Source of the DNA: Neomegalonema sp.
GTDB taxonomy: Bacteria; Pseudomonadota; Alphaproteobacteria; Rhodobacterales; Rhodobacteraceae
Reading direction: 5' to 3'
Assembly (NCBI GenBank): GCA_022760435.1
Contig: JALEFY010000029.1
Location: 142,714-206,713 of the forward strand
DNA: 64,000 nucleotides
Part shown: piece by piece, positions 31,003 to 39,119 of the stretch
How the letters are laid out: each line of letters opens with the position of its first letter
How positions within the stretch are numbered: position 1 is the stretch's first letter
The notes under the pieces: generated by a model
Database searches by the model: none
What the model saw: the letters and a program-made list of their open reading frames with translations, nothing else
What the model was told of the DNA's origin: nothing
Translations under genes and position numbers: made by a program

Positions 31003-31554
31003 ATGATCCGAAGCTTTGTCGCCCTGCCCATCCCTATCGCGGTTGCAGACGCCATTGATGACATTCAATGCGATTTGCGCGGTGCCAATTGGCAGCCCGA
31101 AGAGAACCTGCACATCACCTTGAGCTTTCTGGGCGATCTTGATCGCCACAGGCTCGACGATCTCCATTCCGCCCTCGATACAGTGATGATCGAGACATTT
31201 GAGGTCGCACTGCAAGGGGTCGGGCATTTCGGCGGACACGATGCGCGGTTGGCCTTTGTCGATCTCGCGCCCAATGCGCCGTTGCGGGCGCTGCATGAGC
31301 GGGTCGAGACCGCTGCGCGCAGCGCTCAGATCGATCTTCCGGCCAAGCGCTACCGCCCGCATGTGACGGTCGCGCGTTGGCGTCGGGGCGAGGTGAGTGC
31401 CCCGAACTTGAAGGCGTGGTGCGAGCGCAACAATCTGTTCTCCGCTCCCCCTTTCGAGGTCGCCGGATTTTCGCTGCTGCGCTCGGATCTTTCGCGCGAT
31501 GGCGCGCTTTATACCGAGATGGCGCGATATGGCGCCCCGCGCGAAGATTGCTGA
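31003..31554 (+). CDS. thpR: RNA 2',3'-cyclic phosphodiesterase (2'-5' ligase family)
   Basis: A 183-residue member of the 2H phosphoesterase superfamily. The two catalytic HxT motifs are HITLSFLG (about 37-44) and HVTVARW (about 124-130), in two symmetric lobes. Known members hydrolyse RNA 2',3'-cyclic phosphates. The stop is 9 bases from the convergent DUF1127 gene. Nothing in the 214-bp gap before the gene reads as another feature. Confidence 0.9.
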   Translation: MIRSFVALPIPIAVADAIDDIQCDLRGANWQPEENLHITLSFLGDLDRHRLDDLHSALDTVMIETFEVALQGVGHFGGHDARLAFVDLAPNAPLRALHERVETAARSAQIDLPAKRYRPHVTVARWRRGEVSAPNLKAWCERNNLFSAPPFEVAGFSLLRSDLSRDGALYTEMARYGAPREDC

Positions 31555-31563
31555 GGGCGGGCC

Positions 31564-31809
31564 TTACCGGCCACCATCCCAGAACGGGCGCGCAGCCTCT
31601 GCCTTTGCCTGCTCAGCCGAGAGCCCGATATCTTCGAGCTGCTCGGGGCTGAGCTGGGCCAGCGCCTGCCGGGACCGGATGGTCTCGTTCCAGCGCACCA
31701 GCATCGCCTTGAGACCACGGCTGTGCAGAGTGCTATGGTTGGCCAGCTCCTGCACCGATTTCGCGGTTTGCTCGACAAGGCTGGGGGCGAGAAACGCATG
31801 GGCTTTCAT
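31564..31809 (-). CDS. DUF1127 domain protein
   Basis: An 81-residue basic protein with the DUF1127 core LSPEQLEDIGLS (about 52-63). Small DUF1127 proteins in alphaproteobacteria have been linked to RNA turnover and to phosphate or carbon metabolism. The ATG at 31809 has GGAGG seven bases upstream; the frame extends further without a better start. It is divergent from a LysR regulator across 128 bases, a common arrangement that suggests direct control. Confidence 0.8.
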   Translation of the reverse strand: MKAHAFLAPSLVEQTAKSVQELANHSTLHSRGLKAMLVRWNETIRSRQALAQLSPEQLEDIGLSAEQAKAEAARPFWDGGR

Positions 31810-31937
31810 GATGACCTCCATCAAATTCAGTGATGCTAAGCGTTCTGTGCTTCGCTTTCGCTGATGTATATGACTTGACAGGAGCAATATGAAAAACGAA
31901 TGTTTTTTGTGATAGCCATCAAGAAAGCAGATTGATC

Positions 31938-32822
31938 ATGCCCCGCAATCTCGATCTCGGCGCTCTGCGCAGCCTCATTGCCATCGCCGAAACCGGCGGA
32001 GTGACCCGCGCGGCGCAGCGTCTGCATCTGACCCAGTCTGCCGTTTCCATGCAGATCAAGCGGCTGGAGGAGAATCTCGACATCGCCCTTCTCTCGCGCG
32101 AGGGGCGTGGGGTTTCCCTGACCCGGCGCGGGGAGGAATTACTGCCCCTGGCGCGCAAGCTGATCGCACTCAATGACGAGATCGTCGAGCAGATGAGCAC
32201 GCCCGAGCATGTCGGCGAGGTCGTCTTCGGGGCGCCCCATGACATTATCCACCCGCATGTGCCGATCGTCCTGCGCCAGTTCAACGAAGACTTTCCCGGT
32301 GTGCATGTCCGTCTGATCTCATCGCTCAGTCAGGTCCTGCATGAGAAGTTCGCATCCGGCGAGGCAGATGTCATCATCACCACCGAGGCGAGCCTGAAAC
32401 CGGGAGGGGAGACCTTGGAGCGGCGCCCGTTGATCTGGGTTGGCGCCCATGGCGGGCGCGCCTGGCGGCGGCGACCGGTGCCGCTTTCCTTTGAGCAACG
32501 CTGCGCCTTTCGCCCGCTTTCGCAAAAGGCGCTGGAAGATGCCGGGATCGAATGGACCAGCGCGACCGATACCGAATTTCTCGATGCAGCAGTGGCAACC
32601 ATTGCCGCGGATCTGGCGATCTGTACCCTGATGCAGGGGCAGGAGAGCATCAATCTGGCCGAGATCGATCATGGCGGCGAATTGCCGACCTTGCCCTCGC
32701 TCAACATCAATCTTTATGCGGTGAGCGGAACGCATAATCCACTGGCCTCGCGGCTGGCAGATTATGTGCGCGCGGCGTTCAAGGGATTGCCGCTGGAGCC
32801 GCGCTCAGTGGCAGCAGAATAA
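31938..32822 (+). CDS. LysR-family transcriptional regulator
   Basis: A 294-residue regulator. The N-terminal winged helix has GGVTRAAQRLHLTQSAVSMQIKRLE (key residues about 18-42), followed by an effector-binding domain of the periplasmic-binding-protein type. A TTG at 31932 is an alternative start two codons upstream. TTGACA at 31875-31880 may be its -35 box. The divergent DUF1127 gene is the likely target. The co-inducer is unknown. Confidence 0.88.
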   Translation: MPRNLDLGALRSLIAIAETGGVTRAAQRLHLTQSAVSMQIKRLEENLDIALLSREGRGVSLTRRGEELLPLARKLIALNDEIVEQMSTPEHVGEVVFGAPHDIIHPHVPIVLRQFNEDFPGVHVRLISSLSQVLHEKFASGEADVIITTEASLKPGGETLERRPLIWVGAHGGRAWRRRPVPLSFEQRCAFRPLSQKALEDAGIEWTSATDTEFLDAAVATIAADLAICTLMQGQESINLAEIDHGGELPTLPSLNINLYAVSGTHNPLASRLADYVRAAFKGLPLEPRSVAAE

Positions 32823-32844
32823 CAGATTTGGGGGGGCCATAAAG

Positions 32845-33297
32845 GTGCTGCACTGGCTGAGACGATTGGAATTGCCGCCCGTCTGGCTGGCCGCCTTTTT
32901 GCTGCTGGCCTATGGGCTGGAGGAGATCGCCCCGCTTGGCCTGCTCCCGGAGAACCTGCTTGTCGGGCGTCTGGTGATCGGGCTCGGTCTTGCGCTCATG
33001 ATCTGGGCTGCGGCGGTGATGTTTCGCGCCCGTACGACGGTCATACCGCGTGAGCAAGCCGCCAAGCTGGTGACCTCGGGTCCGTTTCGATTTTCGCGCA
33101 ATCCGATCTATCTCGCCGATTGCCTGATCATGCTCGGCTTTGGGATCAGCGATGGCACGCTGTGGCCGATCCTGCTGATCCCGGCTTTCGCCTTTGTGAT
33201 CACCCGGCGGTTCATCCTCGGTGAGGAGGCGATGCTCCGGCAGATCTTTGGCGCGCAATTCAGCGACTGGTCAAGCCGGGTGCGGCGCTGGGTCTAG
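32845..33297 (+). CDS. Isoprenylcysteine methyltransferase-like (ICMT/PEMT-type) membrane protein
   Basis: A 150-residue integral membrane protein with about four helices. The C-terminal SAM-binding signature is GPFRFSRNPIYLADC (about 75-89), followed by FILGEEAML, as in ICMT-like methyltransferases. A GTG at 32845 follows a run of six G residues; no ATG fits. It lies 22 bases after the LysR gene and is probably cotranscribed. Prokaryotic members lack prenylated protein substrates, so the acceptor is unknown. Confidence 0.75.
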   Translation: MLHWLRRLELPPVWLAAFLLLAYGLEEIAPLGLLPENLLVGRLVIGLGLALMIWAAAVMFRARTTVIPREQAAKLVTSGPFRFSRNPIYLADCLIMLGFGISDGTLWPILLIPAFAFVITRRFILGEEAMLRQIFGAQFSDWSSRVRRWV

Positions 33298-33314
33298 CGG
33301 CCGCGTCGTCTCGA

Positions 33315-35729
33315 TCAATAGCTGCTCGAATATGCGCCCGACAGCAACTGCACCGCCGCATAACCCGGCACGGTGCTATTGAGCTCTGCGCTCAGGCTTT
33401 GCTGAAGCAAATAGCGCGAGATGGCTCGGTCCACATTATCCGAGTCCTCAAACACCGTCGCACTCGAGCTGCCAAAGAGCTGCTGGCTGCGGGCCATCAA
33501 CCGGTCCACCTGCGTATCCAGATCGAGCTGGGCGAATTCCGACGGCAGGTTAAAGGCCGCATCGACCACGCCGCGGATCGCATCGCTGCCCATGATCTGA
33601 AGCCATTTGCCACGCTCGGTGTTCGAGGAGGCCAGCGTCTCCGAAATCGTGTCGCGGAAATTGAGTGCGATGCGCAGGTCATTGTCCATCTCGCCGACCG
33701 AGGCCTGATAGGTCTGCTCGGTGAAGCGGCGGGTGATCTCATCGAGGAAGGCCTCGTCTTCCATCGGCGGGCTCGGCAGCGACGCGTTGAACGCTTCGAC
33801 AAAGGCGACCATACGATTGTCACCCATGCGGTTTACAAAGGCGTCGGGGTCGCTGGTGCCTTGCTCAAGCGCGGTGCGCACCATCTCCGGATCCGGGAAG
33901 TAGCCGGTCGTGCCCCAGCCTGCGCGAATGCCATAGGCTTTCAGCGCAATCCCCATCAGCCGCGTGTCAGAGACAAAATCGTCAATGCTGGAGACCTCGG
34001 GCATGTTCTCGCGGAAATATTCGAGATCGTATTGCGAGATCGAGTCGCGCACCGCTGGCTCTTCATAGAGCGTCGTGGTGGTGGTCGTCGTCGTCGTGGT
34101 GCTTGAGCCTGGCAGCGGGTCGGTCGGCTCACCAGCCGAACCAGCATCCCCCGGCAGAGCGATGCCGCCAGCGGCGAGCAGGCTGGCGAGATCGTGATCG
34201 ACCGCATCACCAGCGATGTTCACGGCATCGACCCAATCGCTGCCGGTGCCGCTGGTGTCGATCTGCACCGTCCAGTAATCGGGAGCGCCCCCGAGCAATT
34301 CATCGAGCGGCGAGCTCCAAAAGCCCTCAAGGCGCACATAATCGTCGATATTATCGGCGGTCACCCCATCGGGCAGCACCATTGACAGATCGAGAATGTC
34401 ATTGTCATCGCCCGCGTTGGCCGCGACATCGAAATCCGAGAGCGTGATCACGTTACCGCTGAGTTCGCCGAGGATGAACCGGTCATTGCCAGTGCCGCCC
34501 GTGACCGTGTCTGCGCCCTGGCCGAACAGGATGGTGTCATTGCCATCGCCGCCGTCGATCACATCATCGCCGAGGCCGCCATTCAGGTAGTCATCGCCCG
34601 CACCGCCCGAGATGTCGTCATTGCCGGCGCCGCCATAGATCGCGTCATTGCCGTCATTGCCCTGCAAGTTGTCATCGCCGGCGCCGCCAATGATGAAATC
34701 GTCGCCGCCATCGCCGTTGATCTTGTCATCGCCATCGCTGCCCAGAACGGTGTCATTTCCGTCCTTGCCCTTGATATTGGCGTTGGTGCTGGTCTCGTCG
34801 AGGCGGATGAAGTCATCGCCCGTGCCGCCATTGCTCGCGGCAACGGCGCTCGAGGTCTCCACCGCGCCTGGGGTCGGCGCACCGGCGGTCATGATCTCAC
34901 CGCTGAGCGCACCAGCCAACAATTGCTGACCGTCAGTGCCCTCGACCGTCGTGGTGGTGGTCGTTGTGGTCGTGGTCGTGCGCCCGTAATCGAGCCCACG
35001 CACCAGGAACCCCTCCATGAGCCGCTTTTCGACATCGTACTGGAAGGAGGCAAAGCCGCTGGTCTCGTCATCGGGCGGCAGCACGTCGCGCAGGCTCACC
35101 CAGCGATCGTCATTTTGCAGCTCGACCTCGGCATAGGCATCCGTCAACTCGTCATTGAGCGCGGCCTCGACAAACATCGAGGTATAGCCCTCCTCGCCGA
35201 GCCCATAGGCGGAGAGCATGATGTTCATCATCCGCCGATCGGAGACCAGCTCTTCGTTGGTCGAGATCTCGTCGATATGCTTTTGCGCATAGAGGCGATC
35301 GGAGGTGCTGACGATATCGGGGTTCTGGGTCAGCGCGACATCGAGGGCGTATTTGACCTTCGAGATGCTTTTGTCCAGCGAGCTCTCGGCGTTGAAATTG
35401 AACGCCTCAGCCAGCTTGTACCAACGCTTGTCGCTGAGCTTGTTGGCGAAGGCATCCGAGCTTTCGATGCCTTCATCGAGCACCTTGCGAATAAAGGCGC
35501 GATTGTTGATCTCGCTCTCGAGCCCGAAAGCGGTCAGCGCGACATTGAGCAAGCGGCGATCGGCCACCAGATCGGCGGCACTCTCGACCGAAGCGATATT
35601 CTCCTTGAAATACTCAAGGTCGCGCTTGAAGGCAGCGTCCTGAGCCAGCCGCGTTTTCTCGCCACTTTCAAGCTGTTGCAGCAGGCGATAGCCGGTCAGA
35701 CCGGATTGCGGAACGATGGCCGTGAACAT
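33315..35729 (-). CDS. DUF1217 / RTX beta-roll / DUF1217 fusion protein of the flagellin operon
   Basis: An 804-residue acidic protein, last gene of flagellin-flaF-flbT-this. Two copies of a helical DUF1217-like module (about 36-112 and 145-225) are followed by eleven threonines (251-261). A calcium-binding RTX beta-roll with GGAGDDxLxG repeats comes next (301-418), then a linker, ten threonines (544-553), a third module (about 568-645) and a helical tail. The repeated module signature is DLEYFKENI or DLEYFRENM followed by VxDxRLxxxALxAxG. There is no signal peptide. DUF1217 proteins are known from alphaproteobacterial flagellar loci. I have not met one interrupted by an RTX domain. Export by the flagellar or a type I system is possible; function is unknown. 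Confidence 0.85.
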   Translation of the reverse strand: MFTAIVPQSGLTGYRLLQQLESGEKTRLAQDAAFKRDLEYFKENIASVESAADLVADRRLLNVALTAFGLESEINNRAFIRKVLDEGIESSDAFANKLSDKRWYKLAEAFNFNAESSLDKSISKVKYALDVALTQNPDIVSTSDRLYAQKHIDEISTNEELVSDRRMMNIMLSAYGLGEEGYTSMFVEAALNDELTDAYAEVELQNDDRWVSLRDVLPPDDETSGFASFQYDVEKRLMEGFLVRGLDYGRTTTTTTTTTTTVEGTDGQQLLAGALSGEIMTAGAPTPGAVETSSAVAASNGGTGDDFIRLDETSTNANIKGKDGNDTVLGSDGDDKINGDGGDDFIIGGAGDDNLQGNDGNDAIYGGAGNDDISGGAGDDYLNGGLGDDVIDGGDGNDTILFGQGADTVTGGTGNDRFILGELSGNVITLSDFDVAANAGDDNDILDLSMVLPDGVTADNIDDYVRLEGFWSSPLDELLGGAPDYWTVQIDTSGTGSDWVDAVNIAGDAVDHDLASLLAAGGIALPGDAGSAGEPTDPLPGSSTTTTTTTTTTLYEEPAVRDSISQYDLEYFRENMPEVSSIDDFVSDTRLMGIALKAYGIRAGWGTTGYFPDPEMVRTALEQGTSDPDAFVNRMGDNRMVAFVEAFNASLPSPPMEDEAFLDEITRRFTEQTYQASVGEMDNDLRIALNFRDTISETLASSNTERGKWLQIMGSDAIRGVVDAAFNLPSEFAQLDLDTQVDRLMARSQQLFGSSSATVFEDSDNVDRAISRYLLQQSLSAELNSTVPGYAAVQLLSGAYSSSY
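34071..34100 (-). repeat. Poly-threonine tract 2 (10 ACN codons)
   Basis: Ten consecutive threonine codons using ACG and ACC mixed, residues 544-553 of the DUF1217/RTX fusion. Mixed codons show that the amino acid run is kept rather than a simple DNA triplet slippage. It borders the C-terminal DUF1217-like module. Confidence 0.9.
34476..34829 (-). repeat. RTX nonapeptide repeat region
   Basis: Encodes residues 301-418 of the fusion protein: about a dozen GGxGxDxLx/GNDxIxGG units, the calcium-binding parallel beta-roll of RTX proteins. The last unit (GGTGNDRFIL) opens into a serralysin-type C-terminal strand region. Confidence 0.9.
34947..34979 (-). repeat. Poly-threonine tract 1 (11 ACN codons)
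   Basis: Eleven threonine codons (ACG, ACC and one ACA), residues 251-261 of the fusion protein, marking the junction between the second DUF1217-like module and the linker to the RTX region. Confidence 0.9.
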
Positions 35730-35746
35730 TGCCTTTTTCCTTGGTT

Positions 35747-36187
35747 TCAGGCGCGCGCGTGCTGAGGGTAGGCGGCACTCGCGGGCTGGTTGAGCAGGGC
35801 AAACATCTCGCGCTCGATCTCGATCAGCGGGCGCAGGGTACGCATGACGTAGTAGAAATTACGCTCGCGCAGTTTCTTGACGGCGATCTCGACCACTTCG
35901 CTCTGCGCGGTGCTCTCGAAAACATCGGCAAGCGCATCGAGTTGCACATTCAGTTCTGCAGCAGCGGCGGCTTCTTCCACTTCGCCTGCAACCGCGAGCT
36001 GAGCGGTGTAATAGGCGCGGGTCACCGGCGTTTTGACGTCATCAGGATGCAGCGCATCGCGCAGACGCAGCACCGCGGCGCCGGGCGTCTTGATGGTCAG
36101 GGACGTTTTGCGATCGCCATTTTCCATGACAACGCCATTGATCAGGACGCGCTCTTGCGGGCCGAGTTTCAGGACAAGACCGGACAT
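35747..36187 (-). CDS. flbT: Flagellin synthesis regulator FlbT
   Basis: A 146-residue cytosolic protein. FlbT of Caulobacter binds flagellin mRNA and represses its translation until the hook is complete. The sequence opens LVLKLGPQERVLINGVVMENGDR, and KLRERNFYYVMRTLRPLI (about 104-121) is characteristic. It follows flaF by six bases and precedes the DUF1217/RTX gene by 17 bases, so all are one operon with the flagellin gene. The flagellin 5' leader upstream carries two hairpins that may be its target. Confidence 0.92.
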   Translation of the reverse strand: MSGLVLKLGPQERVLINGVVMENGDRKTSLTIKTPGAAVLRLRDALHPDDVKTPVTRAYYTAQLAVAGEVEEAAAAAELNVQLDALADVFESTAQSEVVEIAVKKLRERNFYYVMRTLRPLIEIEREMFALLNQPASAAYPQHARA

Positions 36188-36193
36188 AATTCT

Positions 36194-36574
36194 TCAATCC
36201 AGATTATTGGCGCTCGTGCGCAGGCCGCGCATGATCGCTGTGTTGATTTCGATAAGCGCACTGACATCGGCCTTGCCGCGCAGGACGGCGGAGCCATGTT
36301 TGCGGGAGAACTCTGCAAGACTGATAAGCTGGGCGCGCATTTGCTCCGGCAGGGCATTGCCATCGCTCATCAGGTCGGACGCCAGGGCGATCCACAATTT
36401 CGAGTTTCCAGCCACAGCTTCAGCCAGGGCGCTCGTACTTGGGTTTTTCTCGGCCTTGATCGCGGAGAGTTTGGCAGTGACGCGATGAAAGATCTGGTAT
36501 TCCAGCGAACGTGGGGTACCGACCGCGCGGGACGTCTGGGCGTAGCCGGTCGCGGCATGTTGAGACGCATACAT
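36194..36574 (-). CDS. flaF: Flagellin assembly/secretion factor FlaF
   Basis: A 126-residue protein with the FlaF pattern: EYQIFHRVTAKLSA (about 25-38), NSKLWIALASDL (about 57-68) and SLAEFSRKHG. In Caulobacter and Brucella FlaF is needed for flagellin synthesis or export and acts against FlbT. It is 86 bases after flagellin, behind a strong hairpin that could lower its expression relative to flagellin. GGAGAA lies 11 bases before the ATG. Confidence 0.9.
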   Translation of the reverse strand: MYASQHAATGYAQTSRAVGTPRSLEYQIFHRVTAKLSAIKAEKNPSTSALAEAVAGNSKLWIALASDLMSDGNALPEQMRAQLISLAEFSRKHGSAVLRGKADVSALIEINTAIMRGLRTSANNLD

Positions 36575-36624
36575 CTACTCAGTTCTCCAAGTAACTCGGC
36601 GAGAGATCTACTTAAGGGAAAGGT

Positions 36625-36649
36625 CGGGATGGGCCTTCGGCCCATCCCG
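36625..36649 (-). terminator. Strong intercistronic hairpin between flagellin and flaF
   Basis: CGGGATGGGCC (36625-36635) and GGCCCATCCCG (36639-36649) form an 11-bp perfect stem, 12 bases after the flagellin stop. On the minus strand it is followed by ACCTTTCCCTT, too weak a T-run for full termination. A partial terminator or mRNA-stabilising hairpin is the likely role. Confidence 0.65.
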
Positions 36650-36660
36650 TAAAGTTGCTC

Positions 36661-37506
36661 TTAGCGGAAGAGCGACAGCAGGTTCTGCGGACCCTGGTTG
36701 GCGATCGACAGCGCCTGGGTACCCAGTTGCTGTTGAACTTGCAGAGCCTGGAGGCGAGCCGAAGCTTCTTCCATGTCTGCGTCAACCAGCGAGCCGATGC
36801 CGGTGGTCATCGAGTCGACCAGCTTGCCAACGAAGCTGCCTTGGATTTCGAGACGGTTTTGGGCCGAACCGAAAGCAGCAGCCGCGTCAACGGAGGTCTG
36901 GATCAGCGTCTCGATGTCATCGAGCGGATCGGTTGCCGGAGCAGCCGCGGTCACGTCGATGCCAGCCAGAAGCTCCAGGCCGCCACCAGCAGCTTGGGTC
37001 AGGTCGATGCGGTTCACCGAGATGTAGCTCGGGGTCACGGTGCCGGTCGAGTCGCGATCGAGCGAAGCGAGAACGTCGAGCGACGGGTCAGCAGCGTCAG
37101 CAACCAGCAGGTTGGTGCCGTTGAACTGAGCCGAGCTGACGATCGAGGCAACCTGATCACGCAGAGCGACGATGTCGGTCTGGATCTTGGCGCGGTCGAT
37201 GTTCTCGCCTTTTGCAGCAACGATCTTCTCTTTCACTTCGCGCAGCAGGCTGGTGACCTCTTCAGCAGCCGATTGAGCAACCGCAACGGTGGACTCGCCC
37301 AGTGCCAGCGACTCGGAGATGCCGTTGAAGCCATCGACGTCAGCTTGCATGACGGTCGAAACGGCCCAGATGGCGGCGTTGTCACGAGCAGTCGCGACCT
37401 TTTTACCGGTCGAGATCATGTTCTGGGTGTCGTTCAGCGAGTTGTTGGTTGCCTTCAGGGTCTGAAGGGCGGTCATTGCCGAAGTGTTGGTCAGAATGCT
37501 GGACAT
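36661..37506 (-). CDS. Flagellin
   Basis: A 281-residue filament subunit exported by the flagellar system. The conserved N-terminal D0/D1 helix reads MSSILTNTSAMTALQTLK and the C-terminal helix ends GTQALSIANQGPQNLLSLFR. The short, variable centre fits the compact flagellins of alphaproteobacteria. The ATG at 37506 has AAAGGGAA upstream; an in-frame extension to 37644 has no flagellin character. Codon use is even and the gene is probably highly expressed. It heads the operon with flaF, flbT and the DUF1217/RTX gene. Confidence 0.95.
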   Translation of the reverse strand: MSSILTNTSAMTALQTLKATNNSLNDTQNMISTGKKVATARDNAAIWAVSTVMQADVDGFNGISESLALGESTVAVAQSAAEEVTSLLREVKEKIVAAKGENIDRAKIQTDIVALRDQVASIVSSAQFNGTNLLVADAADPSLDVLASLDRDSTGTVTPSYISVNRIDLTQAAGGGLELLAGIDVTAAAPATDPLDDIETLIQTSVDAAAAFGSAQNRLEIQGSFVGKLVDSMTTGIGSLVDADMEEASARLQALQVQQQLGTQALSIANQGPQNLLSLFR

Positions 37507-37532
37507 AGTTGTATTCCCTTTTATCAGTAACG

Positions 37533-37575
37533 GGTGCGTTCCGCACCGCGGTTTGGCCCCTGATGCTTCGGGGCC
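37533..37575 (-). promoter_or_regulatory. Two hairpins in the flagellin 5' leader (candidate FlbT target)
   Basis: GGCCCC (37555-37560) pairs with GGGGCC (37570-37575), and GGTGCG (37533-37538) pairs with CGCACC (37542-37547). Both lie 27-70 bases upstream of the flagellin start. The known action of FlbT on flagellin leaders makes them a candidate site. No convincing sigma-54 or sigma-28 promoter was found in 37507-37660. Confidence 0.5.
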
Positions 37576-37660
37576 GCTATGGTCCGTCTTCTGACGATCG
37601 GGAAGCCGTTGCCGGACAACCGTCTTTCCTTCTGGTGAGACCAATCTAGCCTTGCGTGAT

Positions 37661-37703
37661 GAAAAAATAGCTAAGCGGGCGAGAAAAAACTGCGCCCGCT
37701 TTT
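37661..37703 (-). terminator. Intrinsic terminator of the aryl-polyene operon
   Basis: On the minus strand AAGCGGGCG (37701-37693) pairs with CGCCCGCTT (37681-37673) around an 11-base loop; AGCTA and a run of six T follow. It lies about 100 bases after the last gene of the pigment cluster and separates it from the flagellin operon. The 299-bp gap 37507-37805 holds only this terminator and the flagellin leader. Confidence 0.8.
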
Positions 37704-37805
37704 GATGTAAATGGAATGTAAAGACTTGATCAGAGCAGCAGGGATTTGGTCACCATTACGCAGCAACCGGCTCTTGCTATTGCGGAGGCTGCGCCGCGGG
37801 CCGCT

Positions 37806-39119
37806 CTATCCCTCGGCCAGAAGGCATTGCTGCTTGAGCCGCGCCAGATCCTTGCCAGCAATCTTGCCGGCGCCCCCGCGCGGCAGCGATGTCATCAGAT
37901 GGACCCGCTTGGGCGCAAAGATCGGATCGAAATGCCGATGAAACTGTGCCCGGACCGCTGCGAGGGCGGCTGGCTCATCGCCGAGCTTGTCCGCCTCGAT
38001 CACAATCGCGGCCTCGATGCGATCGCGCTGCTCGGCCTGCTGATGCAGGATAACCCCGTCGAGCACACCCTCGGTCTCGAGCAGCACCTCATTGAGCGCA
38101 TTGAGACTGGCCCGCTTGCCATAGACATTGACCATTTCGCCAAGCCGCCCGCGCAGGTGAAAGCGGTTCGGGCCGGTCATCTCGAGCGCATCGCCAAGCG
38201 CGACGGTTCCGGGCAGATGCGGGGCATCGGCGAAAAAACGCCCCTCCTGCTCGCGGATCTCGAAGCCGATCTGCATTTCCCAAGCCTCATCGCGCACCGG
38301 TCGCCGGAGCGCGAGCGAGCCGGTCTCGGTACTGCCATAGACTTCCATGACGCCCAGAGAGCCGCGCGCTTCGAGCCGTTGCGCGAGCGCAAGCGGCAGC
38401 GGCGCCGTCGCGCAGACAATCCCGCGGATCTGCGGCAACGATTGCAGCGCTGCCTCGAGATGGCGCAGATGCGCCGGGCTGGTGATGAGGGCAAGGCGCG
38501 CCAATCCGGCCCGCTCGGCCACCTTTACCGCCCGTTCCAGATCGGCAGGGAAAAAGATCGGTGCATCATAGAGCGAAAACCCATGCCCCAGCGTCATGAA
38601 CACTGCCGCCTCGAGCCCGAACATGTGCTGATGCGCGGTGGTGCATAACAGCCCGCAAGTGCCGCTTTTCAGCCCCAGCCGCGCGAGCGCCGTTCGGGTG
38701 ATCGCGGCGCCCTGATTGAGGATGTTCCAGGTCTTGCGATGACGCTGGGGCGCGCCAGTGGAGCCGGAGGTAAAGACATCGATCACCCCTTGCGCCTCAC
38801 CCAACGCCGCACGCAGCTCGATCGGGTCGAGCAGGTGCTCGCCTGGCTCCTGACCTGCCTCTGGCAATGCCTCGAACACCAGCAGGTCCCGCGCATCCTG
38901 ATGCGCCGCCACCAGCGCTTCGGGAGCCGTCGAGGCGGGCAGGATCGTGCGCTGTCCGTTGAGCAGCGCCGCCGCAAGGCCGACCAGAAACGCATACCGA
39001 TCCGCCGCCATGTTGCAGACATCACCCGCCGGGCGCAGCGCCGCCTGGGTCCGCGCGACATCGCGGGCGAAATCCTCCCAGCTCAGGGCATGCGCATCGG
39101 AAAAACTGATCAGGCTCAC
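37806..39119 (-). CDS. AMP-dependent synthetase/ligase of the aryl-polyene cluster
   Basis: A 437-residue adenylating enzyme, predicted to activate the aromatic starter (a hydroxybenzoate) and load it on the acyl carrier protein. The ATP loop is FTSGSTGAP (116-124), followed by MEVYGSTETGS, and the catalytic lysine is in GGAGKIAGKDL near the C-terminus. It is shorter than typical acyl-CoA ligases, as in other aryl-polyene clusters. The GTG at 39119 overlaps the TGA of the gene before it; the ORF extends to 39200 only inside that gene. Last gene of the operon. Confidence 0.85.
   Translation of the reverse strand: MSLISFSDAHALSWEDFARDVARTQAALRPAGDVCNMAADRYAFLVGLAAALLNGQRTILPASTAPEALVAAHQDARDLLVFEALPEAGQEPGEHLLDPIELRAALGEAQGVIDVFTSGSTGAPQRHRKTWNILNQGAAITRTALARLGLKSGTCGLLCTTAHQHMFGLEAAVFMTLGHGFSLYDAPIFFPADLERAVKVAERAGLARLALITSPAHLRHLEAALQSLPQIRGIVCATAPLPLALAQRLEARGSLGVMEVYGSTETGSLALRRPVRDEAWEMQIGFEIREQEGRFFADAPHLPGTVALGDALEMTGPNRFHLRGRLGEMVNVYGKRASLNALNEVLLETEGVLDGVILHQQAEQRDRIEAAIVIEADKLGDEPAALAAVRAQFHRHFDPIFAPKRVHLMTSLPRGGAGKIAGKDLARLKQQCLLAEG

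Noticed and set aside
34947..34979. Poly-threonine tract as simple triplet slippage or sequencing error
   Set aside because: Codons are mixed (ACG, ACC, ACA), the frame is kept, and a second similar tract occurs at the other border of the RTX part.
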